Below the pieces are notes generated by a model. That model did no database searches. It was given only the letters and a program-made list of their open reading frames with translations, and was not told the DNA's origin. A stretch of DNA of 64,000 nucleotides from Pohlia nutans (Eukaryota > Streptophyta > Bryopsida > Bryales > Mniaceae): NCBI GenBank assembly GCA_022496805.1, contig CM040089.1, positions 37,742,372-37,806,371 of the forward strand, written 5' to 3'. Each line of letters starts with the position of its first letter. The first letter of the stretch is position 1. This document shows positions 56,464 to 64,000 of the stretch, piece after piece. The position numbers and the translations under genes are program-made.

Positions 56464-56766
56464 GGGGTGCACTCTTTATTAAACCTTGGCATCACGTGCA
56501 TTCATAACCCCTTGTATACGTTAGAATATTCGTATCTATGTTCATGTATATATGTTTAATGTAAATATACAACCCTATTTTCAGCCCTAATATGCTTCTT
56601 GTATGTATACATAGTACAGTATTCACTAGTAGAAAACATGGTCGAAAAGAACCGCAGCCGATTTTGGCTGCGGTTCTTTTCGACCATGTTTTCTAGTAGT
56701 GAGTGTTCAAATTAATCCCCCTCTTGTGCACTCACGTGATTCCTCACACACAAAAGAGTGTACCCT
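56464..56766 (-). mobile_element. E-family element, E2-type subfamily, with nested hairpin
   Basis: GGGGTGCACTC and GAGTGTACCC ends bound a body that matches 926-1163. The 78-bp CACTA-like hairpin at 56624-56701 interrupts it between ACAGTAT and GTTCAAATTAA. Confidence 0.8.
56624..56701. mobile_element. CACTA-like hairpin, 78 bp
   Basis: An almost perfect palindrome starts CACTAGTAGAAAACATGG, with inner AGAACCGCAGCC and GGCTGCGGTTCT arms around a 6-base loop GATTTT. One mismatch lies in the stem near the tip. The tip matches plant CACTA-type miniature elements. A folded RNA would be a roughly 35-bp stem, like a microRNA-type hairpin. Confidence 0.9.
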
Positions 56767-58860
56767 GAGACATCTACTCACTCCACTAGGTTTTTCTAAT
56801 TTTAAATTTGGCACAAATGAAAGTACATTTTATTGCAAATAAATAAGTCACTACTAGGACCATACATTATTGTCTGCCACATTTGTAGGGGAGTAACTTG
56901 AGTAATGTTGGGAAGTAAGTTCTCAATCAACATAATTACAACTTGTCAAGCAACATTTAGGAACCGTAATGTTGGTAACAAAGGTAGCATGATCTTAGTA
57001 GTGAGAACAACTCCCCCTCATCAAAGATTAGGATGAAAGAGAAGGTTGCACATAACCATTCGCCCTTTCCTCTTTTCAATCTCACTTTCTTTCTCAACTT
57101 CACTAGGTTTTCTTTCATCTTTCACCTGTTCACTAGTCAAAAGCCACAAGTTCTCTAGTGGAAATTTTGGTCGCATAAACCAGAGAAAAGACCGATAAGA
57201 AGACCCCACATGACGAATTAGACTATGCACCAAACTTGACTAGATTTTTGAATGAGTGTATAGTATAGTGCAACAATGTGACACATGACGAATTAGACTA
57301 GTTGTGAATCCTTTTGGGCACACTTCTGTGGTCTACGCGGCCATTCTTTCTACTAGTGATTAATTACCAAAAATGGTGGAGAACCAAGCAACCTACAATC
57401 CATGACGTAACGTAACAAAGTTCATTTCTCACGTACAGCCTAAGCCTAGCAGGCTAGCACCCACTGAGTGTTCTACTTTTTCTTTTCTTTTTTCCTCCCT
57501 CACTATATATGTTGTGTGCATGCATGGTAGCAACAACAAATAAACAAACAGCACCACCCTTTTGGGGTCTATTTTCCATGCATAGAGGTTATGGCATGGC
57601 ATTTGTATGGTATGGTTTACTAGCTCCTCTTGGTGAACCAACTACATTTTGGTGCACATTTAATATGCACTTTGAGCACTTTGTTTAAAAAGTTAATTTT
57701 CAAACCAATTTGAAAATTATGTAGCAATGATTCAATGAAAAATGAGTGTACCAACTTCTAAATTTATTTACATATTATCCAAAAATTAAATTTTAGAATG
57801 TTAAAATGATTTTATGTTGAAGATTTTGAGTATCAAAACTCCCATTTTAATAACATTTTTAACAATTTATGATCAAACTTTGAATGTAAATATAGCTCAC
57901 GTTTGATTCTATATTTAAAAATATAAAAATAAGCCAACCTAAAAATTTCATTCCCAAGTACATTAAAAAAAGACTCATCAAAAAATAAATTAAACAGAGA
58001 AACAATTAATCCCTTCCAAAAATAGCACATTTTAAAATTTGAAACTTTAATCAATTCAAAAAAATTTGAAAAAATTGAAAGATATTTTGCTTTACATATT
58101 TGAACACTTGAAAAATTCATAGCTCAAAAGTCCAACCACAACCCTTTGTTCTCCTTCTCTTTTAGAATTTAGAGTGCATATTATGCACTGTGACAATGCA
58201 CTAGTTTACCCTTTGTTTCATCCTTCATAAAAATATAATGTTGAATTTTTAATTTTTTATCAAATATTTTTCTCTTTTATCGGTACGGTCCATCCTACCA
58301 CTTTAGATTTCACAAAAGTATTTTTTCTCTCTAAAACGGATTTTTCTAATTCTCAAAATCCTTAACAAGAATACCAATGGACCATACCATACAAACGCCC
58401 GGCAGCAGGGATGATATGTCCCGCTGGAGCTCTACAAGGGGATTTTTTTTGGGCAAAATATCACCAAATTGCACCAGTTAAAAATATTTTGGCTAAAAAA
58501 TGGCTGAAAACCATGAAGTTTTTCGCTAGAAACTTCAAAAAATTAAAATTAAAAATGATGAAATCGCCAAATTGTGGATGAAAATAATACAAAATTATGG
58601 ATATGTGATAATTTCTATCCAATATGTGGATGAATGTTGAAATATGGAGCACCATTATAACATTTTATATTGCCACTTTGGCACTTCATGAAAAATGAAA
58701 AAAAAAATGCTCTTAAGAAAAAGCGGAAAGTCGGCCCCCCATGTGGAAGAATGCATAACTTAGAAAATTGCCATCGCATCCCATCCCAATGTACCGTGAG
58801 GACGCAGTTGGTCTTTTTCGAGAATGGCAAATTTGGCTCTTTCTTTGTCACTTATTTGTT
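56767..58860. other. Intergenic DNA with repeat KK and a lone CACTA-like end
   Basis: TTCTACTAGTG at about 57348-57358 resembles a CACTA-type right end, but no left partner was found. Repeat KK lies inverted at 58612-58715. Short frames at 57021-58120 have no recognised domain. Confidence 0.45.
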
Positions 58861-59474
58861 GGGTGAAAGCACGAAAAACTGTACCAAAAAGTTAGTTTGC
58901 TATACTAAAATCATAATTCTTTTGGTCAAAGGCCATAAATTTATATCAAAATATATTGTATTTTGGTTTTAATTTCATGAAGCTCTCTAGAGTTCTTATA
59001 GGTACTTGAACCCAAATTTTCACAACAAAATCTTCAAATTTTTTTACAAAAAGTAGTGTTTGAAAATGAATGCCTAAATCCAATCTTGGTTGCAAAATTG
59101 ATGGCCTTAAATACACTCAACATAAATATAATTTTTATGACCTTTGAGATAATGATAGAATTGAGGTCCTTGTCCAAAAAGAAAGTAGAAAAGAATATGT
59201 TTTGATATACATTTTGCTTGTTTTATATCAACTTTGTTGATTGTACGTAACTACTTTTTCAATTTTGGCCACTTCTAAGTCAATAAAAAAATTATAACTA
59301 CTTATTGAAGATCATTTTCTCAAATTTTTTTGGAAGACTTTATAAAACAATAGGTGTTTTATTTTATTGTTATTTATTTTTTTACGAAATTCAAATTTAT
59401 AATGTATTTTTGAACCCTGCATTGTTGAATGGTCATAATAGTTAGAGGTGGTACACTTTTTCGTACTTTCACCG
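58861..59474 (+). mobile_element. Element family AA, copy AA2, 614 bp with 4-bp duplication
   Basis: GGGTGAAAGCACGAAAAACT to its near-complement, ending CTTTCACCG; flanked by TGTT on both sides (58857-58860 and 59475-59478). It has the same length and orientation as AA1 and few differences by eye. Confidence 0.88.
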
Positions 59475-59637
59475 TGTTTGTTGTCTCTGCCCCCACCAGG
59501 GGAGAAACTACAAAAGCGCTTTGTTTTTGAGGAGTTACCAGGAGTTATGCAACTAGACAGCAAAAAAAGACGTAAAAATAAATTTGGGGTAAATACTAAG
59601 GCAGAGACTCCGCGACTAGTGGCTTGTTGCACACTGG
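59475..59637 (-). repeat. Dispersed repeat BB, copy 3
   Basis: It contains TTGTCTCTGCCCC, GGCAGAGACTCCGCGACTAG and TGGCTTGTTGC, matching 29640-29783 inverted. Repeat AA2 lies directly next to it. Confidence 0.55.
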
Positions 59638-59888
59638 AATGATAGTGGTCGTTGGGATGTACAATTCAAGGGCCCATAACATTCTTTAGAGGTCCACTGT
59701 TGCACCTCTGAATCTCAAGCATCTGTCAAGGGATCGGAGGAATCGCAGAGCATTCTCTAAAACTTCAACTGGACTAAGCAACCATAACATTCTTTAGGAG
59801 CCCCACTGTTCATCCTTGGGAATCAGTATCACAGGCCAAAATCGATGCATGAATCGTAATCTTCTCGAGAATCAAAGCCATCTTTAGT

Positions 59889-60459
59889 TTAACCCCTAAA
59901 GAACCAAGTGTCCTGACTAGGACATTTCAATGTTCAGGTAGGTTCCCACGGTGTCAATTTTTATTTTTTGAAATAAATTGTGTGAATTCAGTATATCGAT
60001 ACAAAAATGGGGATCTATTTTATTTTTATTCCGACTTTTTCAGTGGAAGTTATGGAGCAAAAGGGGATTTTTTGGGGAGAATGGGCAGTGCGGGTAGGGC
60101 TCAAAATAAACCTTGGAAATTATTATTTTTCAACTCTAACCATAGGATCTTGTTTTAGATTGCCATGAGAGTGCATGGTGAAATTTTCATAGAATTTGAC
60201 CATATAGATTGCAAGAATATAACATTTGAAGTGAAAAGATGAAATTGCAGTCTTTTTTGATATTTTATGACCGTCTTTGAAGACATGGGAAAATTTGTTA
60301 AATTGGTCAAAAAAATTCTTAAATTCTATTTAAATGTTTGATTTGGTATTTTCTATCAAGAGAAAAAAAAATTCACAAGAAAATGAATAGAAAGAGGTGA
60401 AAATGATGCTCAAAATCCTCATCAAAATCAGGAAAATCCTGCGGTCCTTTAGGGGTTAA
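59889..60459. mobile_element. TTAA element O
   Basis: TTAA then CCCCTAAAGAACCAAGTGTC and CCTGCGGTCCTTTAGGGG then TTAA. It is 571 bp with no second copy here. Confidence 0.8.
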
Positions 60460-60956
60460 GATGGCTTGACAACTCAACAACTTATGTTTTTTCATAGTTT
60501 CTACATGTTCCACATTTATCAATTGCCTCTTTTGATGTTGATTCTCTGCACAAGCAAAAAGGTGTGCTGCAGTACTAGCTAAAGAATGTTATGACGAGGG
60601 TTGGAGAGTCGAATTATTTTATTCGTAGTTTCTCTATAGTGTAAAAGGTGTGGTCCAGCAAAGGCTTAACCTTTAAGCGTCCACACTACAGTTACCTAGT
60701 CAAACCTCATCAATTCTTCACATTTTAAATTATATTATATGTTTTTGGTCTTTTTCTTATATAATTTATTATTAAACCGATTTACTCTGATTTTTCATAA
60801 TTATGTAAATAAAATTGAATTTTATTAGATTTTAAAAAGTTTTTTTCTTGTAAAATCATAGTAATTACAAAAATGCTTAAACTAGTATCAAATTTTTAGG
60901 GAAAATGTAAATAATAGTGATAAACATCAAGGTTTAGGTGGCATGTTTCTTGAGCA
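60460..60956. other. Intergenic AT-rich DNA
   Basis: An isolated TTAACCTTTAAGCGTCC at about 60667 looks like a TTAA-family end without a partner. No gene is seen. Confidence 0.45.
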
Positions 60957-61076
60957 CACTAGTAGAAAAGGTGGCGCTCTCCAGGGAGATGTCTAGACAA
61001 ATGGTGCTCAATTCCACGCATGCATAGTGATTTTGTTTGGACATCTTCCTGGAGAGTACTACCTTTTCTATTAGTG
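60957..61076 (-). mobile_element. CACTA-like miniature element X3, 120 bp
   Basis: CACTAGTAGAAAAGGTGGCG to CTACCTTTTCTATTAGTG, flanked by GCA on both sides (60954-60956 and 61077-61079). It is the same length as X2 and inverted relative to it. Confidence 0.88.
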
Positions 61077-61184
61077 GCACTGTAAAATGCAAGTCATTCT
61101 TGAGTATCTAAGAGCTTTTTTAGGGCATAGGCTTGTAAAGGTCTAATTTTCTAGTTCTACCATTTTTATTTTCCATGATTTTTT

Positions 61185-62290
61185 TGGAATTTTCTTTAAA
61201 AAACGGCAATTTTTGTTTTCTACAATCCCTTATATATTGTAAACAAAAAAAAAATTCATGTTTTTTTATTTTTTATTTTTATCTTTTCTTTTATCTTGTT
61301 TTTCTTGTTTTTCTTTTTTGTCTTCCTTCTTGTCTTTATTCTTGTCATTTTTTTTCTTCTTATTTTTCTACATTCTAATCTTTCTATTTTTGGCTCTTCT
61401 TGTGCAACCGCAAATCCGACACTTGCACCAAGATTAATTTTTAGTTTTTTAATTTTTTAAATTTGTTAGGGTTTAGCTTGCCATTCATGGTATTGAACCT
61501 TTAAAAAAAATAAAAAAAATAAGGAAAAAAATTCAAGGTGGATACAGCTGCAGCTGTTGAACCCTAAATGGCGGCCGCAAAAAAAAATTAATTTAATTAA
61601 AAAATTAAAAAAATTGTGTTTTTTTTTTTGTGTGGCTATTTTCGGCCATTGGGTGCGCGGTCGCGCACCTAAAGTCCCTCTCCCTCCCTTCTCTGCTCAT
61701 ATATATATATATATATGAGCAGAGGAGAGAGACTTTGAATGCGTGGCCACGCATTCAACGTCCGAAAATAGAAAACCTTTTTTTTGGCATACGTCGTTTA
61801 GGGTTCAGCAGTCGCAGCTGTACTCACCCTGATTTAATTCTTTCTTCCTTATTATGTTTATTTTTCTAGGGTTCAGCGTCACGAATGGCAAACTAAACCT
61901 TGACAATGTAGAAAAAAACTAAAAAATTAAAATAAAATTAAAAAAAATAAAAAAAAATAAGGGTTTAACGCCACAAATGGTAAGCTGAACCCTAACTAAG
62001 AAGAAGAAGAAGAAAAAATTAAAATTAAAATTAAAAAATTAAAAAATTAAAAATTAACCTTGGTACGAGTGTGGGATTTGCAGCTGGATAAAAAGAGCCA
62101 AAAATGGAAAGAAAAGAATGAAGAAAAAATAGAAGAAAAGAAAAAAACAAGAAGGAAGACAAAAAAGAAAACAAGATAAAATGAAATATAAAGATAACCT
62201 GGATAATAAATAAATAAAAGAATTGCTTGTTTACAATGTAAGTGATTGTAGAAAGACAGAAATCAATGTTTTTTAAAGAACTTTTTAACC
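61185..62290. repeat. Long imperfect inverted repeat (foldback) with central palindromes
   Basis: The left arm (about 61185-61700) pairs with the right arm (about 61715-62290) around an ATATAT core flanked by CTCTGCTCAT and ATGAGCAGAG. Matching blocks include TTTCTACAATC, AAGAAGGAAGACAAAAAAG and TTTGGCTCTT-type words with their complements. Near the core lie GGTGCGCGGTCGCGCACC-like and AATGCGTGGCCACGCATT, each a short palindrome. The tips and target duplication were not resolved. Poly-Phe/Leu frames here are composition artefacts. Confidence 0.7.
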
Positions 62291-62865
62291 AAATTTTTTT
62301 AAGCCAAATATACTCATGAAATGAGCGCACGTGGCCAAGGGCATAAATAGAAAATTGTGTGTTCCTAGTTCTATTACAAATGCATCAACTATAGCTTGCA
62401 TCATTATGAAACAAAAATAAATACTAATAGTCAAAAACTTAAACATATCATAGAAAAGAAAGTAGATTTTAGCCTCTTCATTTTTGAAAAATTGCCAAAT
62501 GCAAGTGTAAATCTTCCATCAAGAAGTTGAAGACTCTACTAAAATGGAATGAAATCTATAGGCAATTGGATACAATTCTTCCCTCCTTTATGAAATCAAC
62601 ATTCCTAAAGAAGGTGAAGAACGGAATAGGTTTAACCTTTGGGAGTGGATATAAGATAGTTGAATATAAATTTAGATTAGCTTATTGAATTAATACATTT
62701 AAAATGCCTATTGTTTTTAGTTTATTAGATGCTTTAAATGAACCAAAGGATTTTAGACTAAGTAAATAAAATAGAAGCCATGTTTATGGATTAATTAAAA
62801 TTTTACAAACATAAAGTTAGAGAAAATAATCAAATATAATGTCAATTTTTTTCCGTTGAATTCCC
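62291..62865. other. Intergenic AT-rich DNA
   Basis: No gene is seen. Confidence 0.45.
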
Positions 62866-63100
62866 AGGGTGCACTCTTTTAATGTGAGAGGAATCACGTG
62901 AGTGCACAAGAGGGGATTAATCAAAATATTAATGTACGAGATACACATACATTAGTGATATTACAATTTGATAAGAATAGATATATGTGTAGCCCTTTCA
63001 AGATGTTGAACACCTTGGGGAGTGCACTCTACATTATGTTTGAGAATCACGTGCGTTCATGACCCCTTCTTAAAAACCCCTATATACAAGGGATTACATG
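62866..63100. mobile_element. Two E-family fragments
   Basis: A CCAGGGTGCACTC end with GAATCACGTGAGTGCAC lies at about 62866-62920. A second end, GGGGAGTGCACTCTACATTA then GAGAATCACGTGCGTTCATG, lies at about 63013-63095. Each keeps only one end region of an E element. Confidence 0.65.
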
Positions 63101-64000
63101 TTTGAAAACCCAAACTACCATAAATTATGTGAAAGGTCCTTAAGGTGCCTTAAGCATTGTGGAAAAATTTGAAGATCAATAAAAGTAGGGAATTGTCTTT
63201 GCAAAAAAGCAGTAGCTTATTGAGAATACTACAAAATCATTTGAAGTTATCAGGCCTCGCAAGACAATCCAAGAGTTCAATTGGGGATTTTCAAAATGCA
63301 ATTCCAACTATGTGCAGCCTATGGAGTTCAATGATGAAGTCATTTGGAGCTAAAATTACTTTTACCTAGCAGTAATAAATCCTATTGGTAGCTACGTTCT
63401 AACCAAAGTCAAAATGGAAAAATTTCTATTTTTGGCAAGGGTAGCCGGAGTCCTTCTAAGTTAATTTGGACCTTTTGAAGCCATTGAAAAAGTTTGTTTC
63501 CCAATAAAAATTATAATTAATAATTCATTAGAGGTTTAGCATTAAAAAAACAATAAAGGATAAGAAGGGACTTACCGTTGACTTAATATATTAATTGTCT
63601 GATTACCACCGGGGCAAATAATGGGAAAGTTGGTAGTAGAGTAAATAGTTTTAGCGATTATCGGTTGAGTGAGTGAAACGAATGTTTTTAGCAATTATCA
63701 ACTAGGGCTTCGTTGCTCTTCACATTACCAGTGACAATTGATATCTTATGATACATCGGTACATATATAGGAAGAAATTGGTATATATGATATTATATAA
63801 TACATATAATAGTCGTATGTATATGTTTGTGTAATGAAAATATACAATACATAATTTTATTATATGTAGATAAGTATACTTTTTATTCAAAGATGGTTTA
63901 TATATATATTGTGCAAGTAATATTAATATATATTAATCCATTATATTTTATTTTGGAAATGGTGTTATTTTTTATTGTGTGATGCAGTCTTTTAGATGTT
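63101..64000. other. Intergenic AT-rich DNA to window end
   Basis: No supported gene is seen; the frame at 63157-63369 shows no recognised domain. TA-rich tracts lie after about 63760. Confidence 0.45.

Noticed and set aside
61175..61378. Hydrophobic protein of Phe/Leu/Ser
   Set aside because: It is a product of T-rich low-complexity sequence in the foldback arm.
1..64000. CRISPR array, tRNA, rRNA, bacterial operons
   Set aside because: No regularly spaced short direct repeats with unique spacers, no tRNA box pairs and no rRNA-like blocks were seen. The DNA is eukaryotic.

Overview
This is strongly AT-rich eukaryotic, repeat-dominated DNA. I find no intact conventional gene, tRNA, rRNA or CRISPR array. 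The only protein I can place in a family with confidence is a Tc1/mariner transposase broken by two in-frame stops (20419-21438, minus strand). A land plant is the best guess for the source, for three reasons: several short elements have CACTA-like ends (CACTAGTAGAAAA), others have Tourist-like GAGCATCTCC or GGGCCTCTTT ends with TAA/TTA target duplications, and a telo-box-like AAACCCTAA lies directly before a possible start codon at 52872. Abundant TTAA-flanked (piggyBac-like) elements together with a Tc1 element would be unusual in a flowering plant, so a non-seed plant or another large-genome eukaryote remains possible. The source cannot be fixed from sequence reading alone.

The dominant content is a set of short non-autonomous DNA transposons flanked by TTAA. 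Their ends usually begin CCCCTAAA, CCCTTAAA or CCCTTTA, followed by a family-specific tip. I sort about thirty copies into families named here A, B, C, D, F, H, I, K, L, M, N, O, P, Q, R and U; they cover roughly a quarter of the window. Family B (about 575 bp) has eight copies. Many copies abut and share one TTAA: C1-B1 (3214-4366), F2-R (17895-18374), B2-U (22133-22827), A3-B4-C2 (35022-37690), K-L-B7 (45648-47195) and F4-B8 (50166-50964). Others are nested: D inside C2, and C3 plus E3 inside F3, with G inside E3.

Other mobile sequences are: E elements with 8-bp target duplications; a 614-bp family, AA, with 4-bp duplications; CACTA-like miniature elements (X, Y and a 78-bp hairpin); Tourist-like elements (T, V, W); TA-flanked elements (Tc1, CC, Z); a 1.38-kb hairpin at 31763-33141 whose ends resemble those of the Tc1 element; a hAT-like element inside a 130-bp tandem repeat (51252-51870); and two small retroposons with A-rich tails and exact 16-bp target duplications (8466-8647, 29319-29383). 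Simple repeats include three long TA or TTA tracts, a G homopolymer and a T homopolymer.

The least repetitive part is about 51.9-54.4 kb. It holds a damaged coding-like stretch with an OTU-protease-like DGDC motif (51934-52490), a possible gene start on the minus strand (52872) and scattered promoter-like words. Family letters are labels made for this annotation and are not database names. Alignments were done by eye, so identities are approximate and edges without a clear target duplication may be off by a few bases.
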